64,000 nt of DNA from JBGPGW01 sp046349515 (GTDB lineage Bacteria; Pseudomonadota; Alphaproteobacteria; CADEGL01): NCBI GenBank assembly GCA_046349515.1, contig JAXMCE010000003.1, positions 270,959 through 334,958 on the forward strand, written 5' to 3'. The position numbers and the translations under genes were made by a program. Every line of letters begins with the position of its first letter. The first letter of the stretch is position 1. Below are positions 27,063-35,595 of this stretch, piece after piece. The notes beneath the pieces were generated by a model that was not told the DNA's origin, did not search any database, and worked only from the letters and a program-made list of their open reading frames with translations.

Positions 27063-28778
27063 ATGAGGCGCAATGTCGATCCGGTGAGCCTCGAGGTGGT
27101 GGGAAACTACCTCGTCTCCTCCGTGCGCGAGATGTGCACGACGCTCCGCCGCGCGGCCTATTCGACGATCTTGCGCGAAAGCCTCGATTGCTCGACGGCG
27201 CTCTTCGATCCCACGGGCCAGCTCGTGGCGCAGGGCGACCACGTGCCCTCGCACCAGGGCTCGCTCAGCCTCGCCGCGCGCCAGGTCACGCGCGACTTCG
27301 ACCTCGAGCCGGGCGACGTCGTGATCATGAACCACCCCTACCAGGGCGGCACGCACCACCCGGACATCATGATCTTCAAGCCGGTCTTCCATAAGCGATC
27401 GCTCGTGGCCGTCGCGGGCGCGCTCGGCCACCAGATCGATGTCGGCGGCCGGTCGCCCGGCAGCGTCTCGACCGACGCGCGCGACGTGTTCGAGGAAGGG
27501 ATCATGATCCCGCCCTTGAAGCTCTATCGGCGCGGCAAGCTCGTGCCCGAGATCCTGTCCATGATCGAGAGCAACATCCGCGTTCCCTACAAGACCTTGG
27601 GCGATATCCGGGCCGAGATCGCGGCCGTGAACGTGGGCGAGCGCCGCTATCTCGAGCTCGTCGACAAGTACGGCGCGCGGGAACTCAAGGCGATCATCGA
27701 CGCCAACATCGACCGCTCCGAGGCGTTGATGCGCGCCGATCTTCGCAAGATGCCGAACGGCAGCTATTCGGCGGAAGGCTTCCTCGACGACGACGGCATC
27801 GGTGACGAGCCCGTGCGCATCGCGGTCACCGTCACGCTCAAGGACGGCGGCGTCACGGTCGATTTCACCGGCACGAGCCCGCAGATCAAGGGCCCCTTCA
27901 ACTGCGCGCTGTCCTCGGTGCACTCGGCCGTGTTCTGCGGCGTGCGCTACATGACGAACCCCGCGATCCTCCAGAACGAGGGTTGCTACCGGCCGATCAA
28001 GCTCGTGCTCCCGGAAGGGACGGTCGTGAAGCCGGTGCCGCCGGCGCCGCTTTCGGGGCGGTTCCAGACGCTCGAGCGCATTGCCGACACGATCATCATG
28101 GCCTTCAACGAGGCTAGGGGCGCGGATGCGGTCGGCAGCTGCCATGCCTGCATCACGTCCTTCGCGGTCAACGGGCGCGATCCCTCGACCGACCGGCCGT
28201 TCGTCGCCTACGAGATCTTCGGCGGCGGCTGGGGCGGCACGCCCACGGTCGACGGGCTCGACGCGACCTATGGCCTCATGGGCAATTGCTACGACACGCC
28301 GATCGAGGCGGTCGAGCTCGAATATCCCTTGCGGGTCGAGCGCTACGAACTCGTGACCGATTCGGGCGGGGCGGGGAAGAACCGCGGCGGCATGGGCGTG
28401 CAGCGCGACACGCTCTACCTCCACGGCGAGGGCTACTGCACCAACCGCTCCGAGGTGTCGAAGTTCGCGCCGAAGGGCGTGCTCGGCGGCAAGCCCGGCG
28501 GCGTCGGCCGCCATGTGATCCGCCGCGCGGGCGGGCGCGACGAGCGCCTGAAGTCCAAGATGACGAATCTCTCGATCAGCGCGGGCGACGTCGTCTGCAT
28601 GACGACGCCGGGTGCGGGCGGCTACGGCGATCCCTTGGCGCGCGAGGCGGGGCGCGTGCTCGACGACGTGCTCGACGGCAAGGTGTCGATGGAATCGGCG
28701 CGGGACGACTACGGCGTCGTCATCCGGAATGGAGAGATCGACGAGGATGCGACGCGCGCGCGGCGCGGGTCGCGCTAG
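27063..28778 (+). CDS. hyuB: Hydantoinase/5-oxoprolinase family protein, subunit B
   Basis: 571 residues. Characteristic peptides are CSTALFDPTGQLVAQGDHVP, GDVVIMNHPYQGGTHHPD and FGGGWGGTP, near the middle and C-terminus. HyuB pairs with HyuA to form the catalytic complex. The start is ATG 27063 with AAGGAG upstream. Its TAG stop overlaps the stop of the convergent EamA gene in the palindrome CTAG (28775-28778). Confidence 0.93.
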   Translation: MRRNVDPVSLEVVGNYLVSSVREMCTTLRRAAYSTILRESLDCSTALFDPTGQLVAQGDHVPSHQGSLSLAARQVTRDFDLEPGDVVIMNHPYQGGTHHPDIMIFKPVFHKRSLVAVAGALGHQIDVGGRSPGSVSTDARDVFEEGIMIPPLKLYRRGKLVPEILSMIESNIRVPYKTLGDIRAEIAAVNVGERRYLELVDKYGARELKAIIDANIDRSEALMRADLRKMPNGSYSAEGFLDDDGIGDEPVRIAVTVTLKDGGVTVDFTGTSPQIKGPFNCALSSVHSAVFCGVRYMTNPAILQNEGCYRPIKLVLPEGTVVKPVPPAPLSGRFQTLERIADTIIMAFNEARGADAVGSCHACITSFAVNGRDPSTDRPFVAYEIFGGGWGGTPTVDGLDATYGLMGNCYDTPIEAVELEYPLRVERYELVTDSGGAGKNRGGMGVQRDTLYLHGEGYCTNRSEVSKFAPKGVLGGKPGGVGRHVIRRAGGRDERLKSKMTNLSISAGDVVCMTTPGAGGYGDPLAREAGRVLDDVLDGKVSMESARDDYGVVIRNGEIDEDATRARRGSR

Positions 28779-29710
28779 CGAAGGGCCGCGGCCGCGCGCC
28801 GCCGCCTGAGGAGCGTCAGCGCCCGCCCGTCGATCGCGGCGAGGCCGAGGCCGATCAAGGCCATGCCCGCGAGCTGGCGCGGCGCGATCGTCTCGCCGAG
28901 GATGAGCACGCCCAGGATGATCGCGCTCACCGGGATGAGGAAGGTGACGAGGAGAAGGTTCGTCGCCCCCGCCACGGCGAGGATCCGGAAGAAGATGATA
29001 TAGGCGAGCGCGGTCGAGGCGAGGGCCAAGCCCACCACCGCGCCCCAGCCGATCGCGCCCGGTAGCGCATGCTCCCACGGCCGCTCGACGAGTGCGGCCA
29101 CGGGGAGCATGAGCGCGCTCGATGCGGTCACCTGCCCGCAGGCGGTGACGAGCGGCGGCACCGCCTTGAAGCGGCGCCCGAAGATTCCGGCGAAGGCGTA
29201 GACGAGCGCCGCCGCGACGCAGGAAAGCTGCGCGAGCGCGTGCGTGCCGAGGCCGCCCAGCACGTCCGGGCCGATCAGCACGATGACGCCCGCGAATCCG
29301 GCAAGCACGCCCGCGCCGCGCGGTGCCGTCAGCTTCTCATCGCGCGTGAGGGCGTGTGCCACGAGCACGGTGAAGATGGGCGTCATCGCGTTGAGGATCG
29401 CAGCGAGCCCGCTCGCGATCTGCGCCGTGCCCCAGAAGATCAGGCTGAACGGGATCGCGTTGTTCAAGAGCCCCATGCCCAGGAAGGCAAGCCACAGGCG
29501 CCTGTCGCTCGGCATGCGGAGCCCCGCCGCGCGCACGATGATGTGGAGCGAGGCGGCCGCGATCGAGACGCGAAGGAACGCCAAGGTGAAGGGGCCGATC
29601 TCGGCCAGCGCCACCTTCGCGAAGAAATAGGATCCGCCCCACAGAATGGAGAGGGCGAGGAGCAGGGCCCATTCGATCCCGCCCATCCGTGGTGGTGAGG
29701 TGCCTGCCAT
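28775..29710 (-). CDS. EamA/DMT family transporter
   Basis: 311 residues with about ten hydrophobic segments in two EamA repeats; the N-terminal LALSILWGGSYFFAKVAL and the second-half start GFAGVIVLIGPDVLG are typical. DMT proteins export amino acids, nucleotides or other metabolites across the inner membrane; the substrate cannot be inferred from sequence. It lies downstream of the NCS2 permease gene on the same strand with a 102-base gap and may belong to the same transcript. Confidence 0.9.
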   Translation of the reverse strand: MAGTSPPRMGGIEWALLLALSILWGGSYFFAKVALAEIGPFTLAFLRVSIAAASLHIIVRAAGLRMPSDRRLWLAFLGMGLLNNAIPFSLIFWGTAQIASGLAAILNAMTPIFTVLVAHALTRDEKLTAPRGAGVLAGFAGVIVLIGPDVLGGLGTHALAQLSCVAAALVYAFAGIFGRRFKAVPPLVTACGQVTASSALMLPVAALVERPWEHALPGAIGWGAVVGLALASTALAYIIFFRILAVAGATNLLLVTFLIPVSAIILGVLILGETIAPRQLAGMALIGLGLAAIDGRALTLLRRRRAAAALR

Positions 29711-29812
29711 CGCCTATCGTCCTTTCGCCTGTTCGCGGCAGGACGATGATGGAAGCGGGCTCCGCGTTCTATCCGGCGCTTGCGGTCGAAGTGTCGCGCG
29801 AGCGCTGCCCGC

Positions 29813-31117
29813 TTAGGATGAGCCGTCGCGACCCTGGCCTCGGCGCAGCACGGCGTGGAGGATGATGGCTCCGAAAGTCGCCGTGCCGATCCCGCCGAGC
29901 GTGAATCCGCCGAGCTTGAGCGCGAGATCGCCCGCACCGAGGGTGAGCGCCACACCTGTGGTCACGAGATTGCGCACATCGGCGAAGTCGACTTTGTTTT
30001 CGACCCAGATGCGCCCGGCCGTCGCACTAATGAGGCCGAAAACGACGATGGCCAATCCTCCGAGCACGGGGATGGGGATGGTCGAAATAGCTGCACCGAA
30101 CTTGGGTGAGAAGCCGAGCGCGATCGCAAACAGGCCTGCGATGACGAAGTTGAGCGTCGAGAAGATGTGCGTCACGGCCATGACGCCCATGTTTTCGGCG
30201 TAGGTCGTGACGCCTGTGCCGCCGCTGGCACCGGCGATCATGGTCGCGATCCCGTCGCCGAGAAACGCGCGCCCGAGATAGGAATTGAAGTCCCGTCCCG
30301 TCATGGCGCCGATCGCGCGGATATGTCCCAGATTCTCCGCGACCAGGACGATGGCGACAGGCGCGATGAGTGCCATGGCTCGTCCTTCGAAGACGGGCGC
30401 CGTGAAATGGGGAACGCCGAGCCAGTCGGCCGCCTCGATGGTCGAAAATTCGATCGGTTTGCCGTATCCGAAGCCGTTGGCGAGGACAGCATAGACGAGA
30501 TAGGCCAGCATGCCGCCGAGGAGGATCGGCACGCGGCGTAGGATACCCTTTCCGAAACAGGCAATAGTGGCGACCGCCACGACCGTGAAGAGTCCTGTCC
30601 AGGTGTCGAAAGGCGTGCCCGCGATGTTGCGCACTGCGATGGGCGCCAGGTTGAGGCCGATGACGGCGACGACTGCCCCGGTGACGACCGGTGGCATCAG
30701 GCGCTCGATCCAAGCGTGGCCGGCGACGATGACGCCCGTGCCGATGAGGGCGTAGACAGCGCCCGCCGCGACGATGCCGCCGAGGGCCAAGGCCAGGTTG
30801 GAATTGGGTCCCGGTCCGACATAGCCCGTCGCCGCGATCACGACCGCGATGAAAGAGAAGCTCGACCCGAGATAGCTCGGCACGCGTCCGCCGGTGATGA
30901 CAAAGAAGATAAGCGTTGCTACGCCCGAGAAGAAGATAACGACGTTCGGATCGAATCCGATGAGGAGCGGGACTAGGCTCGTCGCGCCGAACATGGCGAC
31001 CACATGCTGAAGCCCCGCAACGATCGCCTGGCCCGCGGGCAGGCGCTCCTCCGGCAGGATCGTGCCCTGGCGCTTCACCGTCCAGTGCGGCAGGCACCAC
31101 GAGGCGTTCGACGTCAT
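29813..31117 (-). CDS. NCS2 (uracil/xanthine-type) permease
   Basis: 434 residues, 12 or more hydrophobic segments. Typical parts of nucleobase-ascorbate transporters are GLQHVVAMFGATSLVPLLIG, AENLGHIRAIG and GGTGVTTYAENMGVMAVT. The family moves uracil, xanthine, urate or similar rings with H+ or Na+. A strong AAGGAGG site precedes ATG 31117. It is directly downstream of the UbiD decarboxylase pair on the same strand, so the imported compound may be a heteroaromatic carboxylic acid rather than a plain nucleobase; this is inference. Confidence 0.92.
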   Translation of the reverse strand: MTSNASWCLPHWTVKRQGTILPEERLPAGQAIVAGLQHVVAMFGATSLVPLLIGFDPNVVIFFSGVATLIFFVITGGRVPSYLGSSFSFIAVVIAATGYVGPGPNSNLALALGGIVAAGAVYALIGTGVIVAGHAWIERLMPPVVTGAVVAVIGLNLAPIAVRNIAGTPFDTWTGLFTVVAVATIACFGKGILRRVPILLGGMLAYLVYAVLANGFGYGKPIEFSTIEAADWLGVPHFTAPVFEGRAMALIAPVAIVLVAENLGHIRAIGAMTGRDFNSYLGRAFLGDGIATMIAGASGGTGVTTYAENMGVMAVTHIFSTLNFVIAGLFAIALGFSPKFGAAISTIPIPVLGGLAIVVFGLISATAGRIWVENKVDFADVRNLVTTGVALTLGAGDLALKLGGFTLGGIGTATFGAIILHAVLRRGQGRDGSS

Positions 31118-31192
31118 GGGGGGCCTCCTTCTGACTCGCGGCCGCTCATTTCCGTCTCTGAGACTCCGCGAACGATGGCCGCGGCACGGATT

Positions 31193-31453
31193 CTATTTTC
31201 TTGGTCTCAGCGGCGGGATCGCGGGCGCAACCGGTAGGTTCCGCAGGTCCTCGGGGTTCAAGCGAAATGGCACGGGGTATTTGTCCGGATCCCTGTTCTC
31301 CTCGGGTTCGGTCGATCGCCAGACGTAGAGACAGGTGGTGCAGGCGTAGAGGCTCCATATCCCCGCGACGGGTGAGGTGCTGCGCACCTCGATTTCCGTT
31401 GCCCGACAGCGGGGACAGGCTTGGGGGGCTGTATCGGATTTTGTCGGGGTCAT
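31193..31453 (-). CDS. Hydroxyarylic acid decarboxylase small subunit D (VdcD/BsdD type)
   Basis: 86 residues. Two Cys pairs (CPRC at 13-16, CTTC at 38-41) and the blocks SPVAGIWSLYACTTCLYVW, RSTEP and IPPL match the small D subunit of non-oxidative hydroxyarylate decarboxylases such as VdcD and BsdD. Its ATG overlaps the ubiD-like stop by 4 bases (ATGA), implying translational coupling. The D subunit supports activity of the UbiD-like C subunit; a zinc-ribbon-like fold is likely. Confidence 0.85.
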   Translation of the reverse strand: MTPTKSDTAPQACPRCRATEIEVRSTSPVAGIWSLYACTTCLYVWRSTEPEENRDPDKYPVPFRLNPEDLRNLPVAPAIPPLRPRK

Positions 31454-32877
31454 TTTGCCATCCCCTCGATGAGCGTTGCGAGTTTTCGCTTCCACATGTC
31501 GGTGGTCAAAGGCCGATCGAGCTCCTCTCCGTAATCGCCCCGAATATCCGGCGCGATCGGCGTCGTCGCATCGATGATCATCTTGTGCACGATGCCGGTG
31601 GGATCGCCCGCCGGATCGAGAAGGTTCACGGAGAGATTGGGCAGGATCATGACGTCGTCGGCCGGATTGACCTTCACCGACATAGCCCACATCACTTGCT
31701 TGAGGTCGAAGGGATCGACGTCGGCATCGACGACGATCACGATCTTGGCGTAACCGAGGCCGTGGGGTGTCGTCATGGTGCGCATCCCGACCGCCTTGGC
31801 AAAGCCGCCGTAGCGCGTCTTGGTAGAGACGACGACCACGAGGCCGTGGGTGTAGAGCGCGTTCACGGCCACGATTTCCGGGTAGGCTTCCTTGAGTTGC
31901 ACATAGAGCGGAACGCTCGTGGTCATGGCCTGGAGAAAGTCGATCTCGGTCCATGGCCGTCCCACATAGACAGCGTCGTAGATGGGATTCTTGCGGTGGG
32001 ACACGCGATCGATCTCGATCACGGGGTATTTGTGGCACCCAGAGTAGTAACCTGGAAATTCGCCGAACGGCCCTTCCATCTCGCGTTCGCGAGCAAGAAC
32101 TCTCCCCTCCAGGACAAATTCCGAACCCCATGGAACATCGAGGCCTTTGGCCGTCTTGACCACCCGATAGGGAGCCCCCTGCATGACGGAGGCCATCTTG
32201 TACTCAAGTTGCGTGTACAACATAGGCGTCGCGCTCATCAGGGTGATGATGGGCTCGTTGCCCAGCGCGATCGCAATCGGCAAATCCTCCCCACGTGCCT
32301 CGGCGTGAGCCAGGTGGATCGCGATGTCGTGCTGCGGCACCGTTTGAATGCCGAGGCGATTGCGCCCCTTCACCTGAAGGCGATAGACCCCGGCGTTCTC
32401 GACGTCGTCGTTGTCCCAATCGTCAGGATCGCGGCTCACCACGCAGGGTTTGTCGATGAAGAACCCGCCATCCCCGCGATTGAGCCGAAAGAGCGGCATG
32501 ATCTGATAGAGGTTGACGTCCTTCTCGACGACCACGTCCTGCCATGGGGCTTGCGTCACCCGTTCGAGTGTCCCGGGGTACTTCTGATACCGCTCGGCGA
32601 ACGCCAGGAATTGATCTTTCGGTGCGGCGTCTTTGGGAAGGCCCAGCGCCAAGGCATGATTTGGCCACGATCCGTGGACGTTCATCGCGATCTGAGCATC
32701 GCGATAGCCGGCAATGTTGTTGAAGAAGATGGCCGGGCTGCTCTCACCATGTTCCGCGAGGGCGCAGGCGGCCGCCGCGAGGTCAGGCTCCGGCATGACC
32801 TGTTCTGTCACGCGCAGCAACTGACGCTGTTGGTCCAGGACGCCGAGAAACTCCCGCAAATCCTTATAGGCTCGCAT
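31450..32877 (-). CDS. UbiD family decarboxylase (hydroxyarylic acid decarboxylase subunit C type)
   Basis: 475 residues, normal for UbiD. The prenylated-FMN enzyme motif EMEGPFGEFPGYYSG supplies a catalytic Glu, and the C-terminal half has IVVDADVDPFDLKQVMWAM, where metal/prFMN contacts lie. It should decarboxylate (or carboxylate) an aromatic or heteroaromatic acid. The start is ATG 32877, 38 bases after the split-barrel protein, and it overlaps the D-subunit start. No UbiX-type prenyltransferase gene is in the window, so the cofactor must come from a distant ubiX. Confidence 0.93.
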   Translation of the reverse strand: MRAYKDLREFLGVLDQQRQLLRVTEQVMPEPDLAAAACALAEHGESSPAIFFNNIAGYRDAQIAMNVHGSWPNHALALGLPKDAAPKDQFLAFAERYQKYPGTLERVTQAPWQDVVVEKDVNLYQIMPLFRLNRGDGGFFIDKPCVVSRDPDDWDNDDVENAGVYRLQVKGRNRLGIQTVPQHDIAIHLAHAEARGEDLPIAIALGNEPIITLMSATPMLYTQLEYKMASVMQGAPYRVVKTAKGLDVPWGSEFVLEGRVLAREREMEGPFGEFPGYYSGCHKYPVIEIDRVSHRKNPIYDAVYVGRPWTEIDFLQAMTTSVPLYVQLKEAYPEIVAVNALYTHGLVVVVSTKTRYGGFAKAVGMRTMTTPHGLGYAKIVIVVDADVDPFDLKQVMWAMSVKVNPADDVMILPNLSVNLLDPAGDPTGIVHKMIIDATTPIAPDIRGDYGEELDRPLTTDMWKRKLATLIEGMAK

Positions 32878-32915
32878 AACGTCATCCCACCTGCTGTCTT
32901 CTCATTGTTGGAGCG

Positions 32916-33416
32916 CTAACGGACCTTGCGTAACGCGTCGATTTGGCTCTCCCAGCGTCTCAAGACCTCACCCGGCTTATGGAGTTGAAAGGTGATGCCG
33001 GTCGTCACATCGGCGTAGGGCGCGATGTGCATGCGCACCTGTTCCACGGTGGCCTCGAACATGGCAAGCGAAATGTCGCTCGTAGCCTTGGTCAGGCACC
33101 TAGCGCGCATGCGCACTTCGCACATGCCGCGATCGATCGAGAGCGTCGCTGTCACGCGCCCATCGCGCAGGAGATTGGCGGTCGTCGTCGACTGCGCAAA
33201 GACCGCGAACCGCAGCCGCTCCGGGGACATGGCGAGAACGTCTCCCGCGCTGAGCAGCGAGGCATGCGGCCAGCCCGCAGCGTCGACCGTTGAAAGACGG
33301 ATGGCTTGCGTCTTTTGCAGGAGGTCCTTGCCGTCAAAGTACCGGACGATCTGGTCCGGTATGGTCTTCGACGTGACCGACTGTGGCGGCACATAGGTAT
33401 GTCCGATGTCGCTCAC
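32916..33416 (-). CDS. Pyridoxamine 5'-phosphate oxidase family (FMN-binding split barrel) protein
   Basis: 166 residues of the split beta-barrel fold: AIRLSTVDAAGWPHASLLSAG, then RFAVFAQSTTTANLLRDGRV and an RCLTKATSD segment. Such proteins bind FMN or F420 and act as oxidases, flavin reductases or stress proteins. The start is GTG at 33416, with a GGGAGG site 6 bases upstream. It is 38 bases upstream of the UbiD gene on the same strand, so a flavin-related role for the UbiD system is possible but not shown. Confidence 0.82.
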   Translation of the reverse strand: MSDIGHTYVPPQSVTSKTIPDQIVRYFDGKDLLQKTQAIRLSTVDAAGWPHASLLSAGDVLAMSPERLRFAVFAQSTTTANLLRDGRVTATLSIDRGMCEVRMRARCLTKATSDISLAMFEATVEQVRMHIAPYADVTTGITFQLHKPGEVLRRWESQIDALRKVR

Positions 33417-33624
33417 GGAAACCTCCCTCAGTGACGAACGGCGATCGCGCGAAAGGCGGGGGGATTGTTGGAAGGCTCACCATGCCAGTGTTCCAACTGG
33501 AGCAGAGCGAGTCCAAGAAAATCGGAGACTGACCCGCCGCACGGGTAGGGCACCGAACCTTGTTTCTCGGGAGACTCTCGAGTGTATCGATCTCGCCTGA
33601 TCGAGAGGTGCCGCTGCGTCCCGC

Positions 33625-34698
33625 TCAATACAGCCAGCGCCCCGTGTCCTCGAGCTCCCAGACCTCAAGCGTGCGCCCGCCCTTGTCTGGCTCGGTCCGC
33701 CGCGTCATGCGCACATGGCCGTTCATGATGCGCACGCACATGGCGGGGAAGGCGAAGTGCGCGCGGCGGATTTCCTCCCCGCAATCGGGATCGAAGGGAC
33801 GGAAGGTGGGGCGCGTGATCGCGCGGCGCTTCTCGCCCAGCCTCTCGACCGTCACCTCTTCCTCGCTGGCCGTGAGGATTGTCGTGAGGAGGCGCGTCAG
33901 GTCGTCGATGCTCTTGCCCGTGATGCCGAGCCGCGCCGCGAACTCGTGCACGTACTGCACGGCGACGAGGGAGAGCGCCTGCTCGATCATGTGGCAGGCC
34001 GGTTTCAATCCGTAAGCCGTCCAGAGCGCATGCGTCGTCGTCCGCACGTAGCCGGCCGCGTATTTGCGCTTGGCCTTCAGGAGCCGCGCCTCGGGCCACA
34101 CGGCGGGGTCGAGCTTCGGCGCCTTCGCGGGATCGAACTCGGGCGAGGAGGTGCAGGGCACATAGCGCACCGCCATGTCCGGCGTGATCGGGCGGTCGTA
34201 CTCGATGAAGTAGCCTTCATCGTAGGGCTCGCCGTCCTGGTAGAACTTCGTGCAGACATAGCCGAGATTGGGGCAGCCCATCTTCTCCGCGTTCTTCGCG
34301 TGCCAGGCCTGGAACACGGCGCGCTGCACCTTGCTCGGCACGGCGAGGAATCCGAGCCCGTGGTAGAAGATCGCGGGCTGGGTGTAGCGGATCCACGCCT
34401 TCTTCCGCGACTCCTCCGCGTATTCGAGCGTCAGCCCGCCGATCGAGTTGGAGAGGTAGTGATACTTGGCCGCGGCGACGGCGGGCGTGTCGCCCTCGAT
34501 GCCGAGCTTCTTGAGCCCGTCGAGATAATGCCCCTCCTGGTGCATGCCGAGGATCACGAGCTTGAAGCGCGCGAAGTCGTCGGCGCCGCGCTCGCGCAAG
34601 ACCATGAGCTGCATGCCGCCGGTCTGCCTGAGCCACACCGTGTGGGCGAGCTCGCAATCGGCGCGAAGCGTCGTGATGTCGGCTGAGTCTTTTGGCAT
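33625..34698 (-). CDS. Conserved-looking protein of unknown function
   Basis: 357 residues, soluble, no signal peptide. I do not recognise a family. Features seen: a start MPKDSADITTLRADCELAH, an Asp/Pro-rich centre (EYDRPITPDMAVRYVPCTSS), ALWTAYGLKPACHMIEQAL, and a C-terminal half with RRAITRPTFRPFDPDCGEE. Cys residues are spread along the protein. Codon use matches its neighbours and a GGGAGA site precedes ATG 34698, so it is a real gene. It lies 208 bases upstream of the split-barrel/UbiD genes on the same strand. Confidence 0.75.
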   Translation of the reverse strand: MPKDSADITTLRADCELAHTVWLRQTGGMQLMVLRERGADDFARFKLVILGMHQEGHYLDGLKKLGIEGDTPAVAAAKYHYLSNSIGGLTLEYAEESRKKAWIRYTQPAIFYHGLGFLAVPSKVQRAVFQAWHAKNAEKMGCPNLGYVCTKFYQDGEPYDEGYFIEYDRPITPDMAVRYVPCTSSPEFDPAKAPKLDPAVWPEARLLKAKRKYAAGYVRTTTHALWTAYGLKPACHMIEQALSLVAVQYVHEFAARLGITGKSIDDLTRLLTTILTASEEEVTVERLGEKRRAITRPTFRPFDPDCGEEIRRAHFAFPAMCVRIMNGHVRMTRRTEPDKGGRTLEVWELEDTGRWLY

Positions 34699-34820
34699 GG
34701 CCTGGTCTCCCTGTGTCCCTCGCTTCCGCGTTGGTAGGACTATAGGGGAGGGAGCGCGCGCGCGGAATTAGAAGGCAGCAGACGTCGCGGCTATCACCGG
34801 CTCAGGTCTGATTCGCATGG

Positions 34821-34847
34821 AAAAAAACGGGGCGCCGAAGCGCCCCG
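34821..34847 (-). terminator. Rho-independent terminator of the DUF1127 gene
   Basis: Read on the minus strand this is an 8-bp GC stem, CGGGGCGC / GCGCCCCG, with a TTCG tetraloop, followed directly by seven T. It is 97 bases downstream of the DUF1127 stop and is the clearest intrinsic terminator in the window. Confidence 0.85.
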
Positions 34848-34943
34848 CAGCCGTCGATGGTTATCTCTCTTTTCTTTTCAGATGCAGGCCGAGCCACTTG
34901 GTCCAGCAGCACTTCGGCCGCCAGAGCGGCCGCGGCGGCGCCC

Positions 34944-35267
34944 TTAGAAGATCGAGCGCGTGCCGTCCTTCTTCGGCAGGTTGTCGTTGTCCGCCGGGCG
35001 CCAGTTGTCGTTGCCCGCGCGCGTCAGGCGAGTCGCGAGCCACGGCACGTCGTGCGGGTGGACCCCGATGTCCTTCAAGGTCCTGATGTCGAGTTCACCG
35101 AGCGCCCGCGCTGTCTCCGCCCGGAGCTGCACGCGCCGCAGGTAGTCGACGATGCTGCGGATGACCCGGCCGGCGCCCGTGGCGTCCATCGCCGTGGGCG
35201 CGCCGGCGCTAGCCTTGTCCTCCGCTCCGTTCGGACCGGAGGTCCTGTTCAAATCCCTGTTTTCCAT
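34944..35267 (-). CDS. DUF1127 domain-containing protein
   Basis: 107 residues. The C-terminal half carries the short DUF1127 motif (ALGELDIRTLKDIGVHPHDVPW) after a helix IRSIVDYLRRVQLRAE. Alphaproteobacterial DUF1127 proteins are small, Arg-rich and often stress-induced; links to RNA and phosphate/carbon metabolism have been reported. The start at ATG 35267 was chosen because GAGGTGGG lies 6 bases upstream; an in-frame ATG 15 bases further up lacks one. It is monocistronic, with its own terminator at 34821-34847 and a repeat-rich promoter region. Confidence 0.85.
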   Translation of the reverse strand: MENRDLNRTSGPNGAEDKASAGAPTAMDATGAGRVIRSIVDYLRRVQLRAETARALGELDIRTLKDIGVHPHDVPWLATRLTRAGNDNWRPADNDNLPKKDGTRSIF

Positions 35268-35595
35268 GTTGTCCCACCTCATCTTCGAATCCGCGTCGCA
35301 GCCGTATCGCTGCGGCGCACAATTTCTTAAGCATATGTAGTCATTGAATTTTGTAATTTCTATGACGCGGTGCGATATAATTTCTCATGTAACTCATGAG
35401 AAGAAATCGCCCTTTCTCCCGCGAGATTTTTTTCCCACGCCCGCCCGGTCGCGCCGTGCCGCCATGGCGGCCGCTCCCGCGCCCTCTCCGCGTCGGCGCA
35501 TGAGAAGAAATCGCGCGCTCTTTGGCGCATGAAAACGGTCGCGTCTGCGTAACGAAGCGCGACGTTCGCCGTCCGGGCTCGGCGGGGGATTTCGC
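35268..35595. other. Repeat-rich regulatory region upstream of the DUF1127 gene
   Basis: 328 bases without a gene. It starts AT-rich (35330-35400), far below the local GC level. It holds an inverted repeat at 35382-35402, a 16-base direct repeat at 35395-35410 and 35499-35514, and two copies of GGCGCATGA (35495-35503, 35524-35532). A TATAAT at 35376-35381 is on the plus strand, which has no gene to serve, so I do not call a promoter there. Confidence 0.6.
35382..35402. promoter_or_regulatory. Palindrome TTCTCATG-N5-CATGAGAA, candidate operator
   Basis: A perfect 8-bp inverted repeat with a TAACT spacer, 115-135 bases upstream of the DUF1127 ATG. Its right half continues into the sequence CATGAGAAGAAATCGC, repeated exactly at 35499-35514. 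The regulator is unknown. Confidence 0.6.

Noticed and set aside
35351..35381. TTGTAA - N19 - TATAAT promoter-like pair on the plus strand
   Set aside because: Spacing is long and no plus-strand gene follows; it may be chance in an AT-rich patch.
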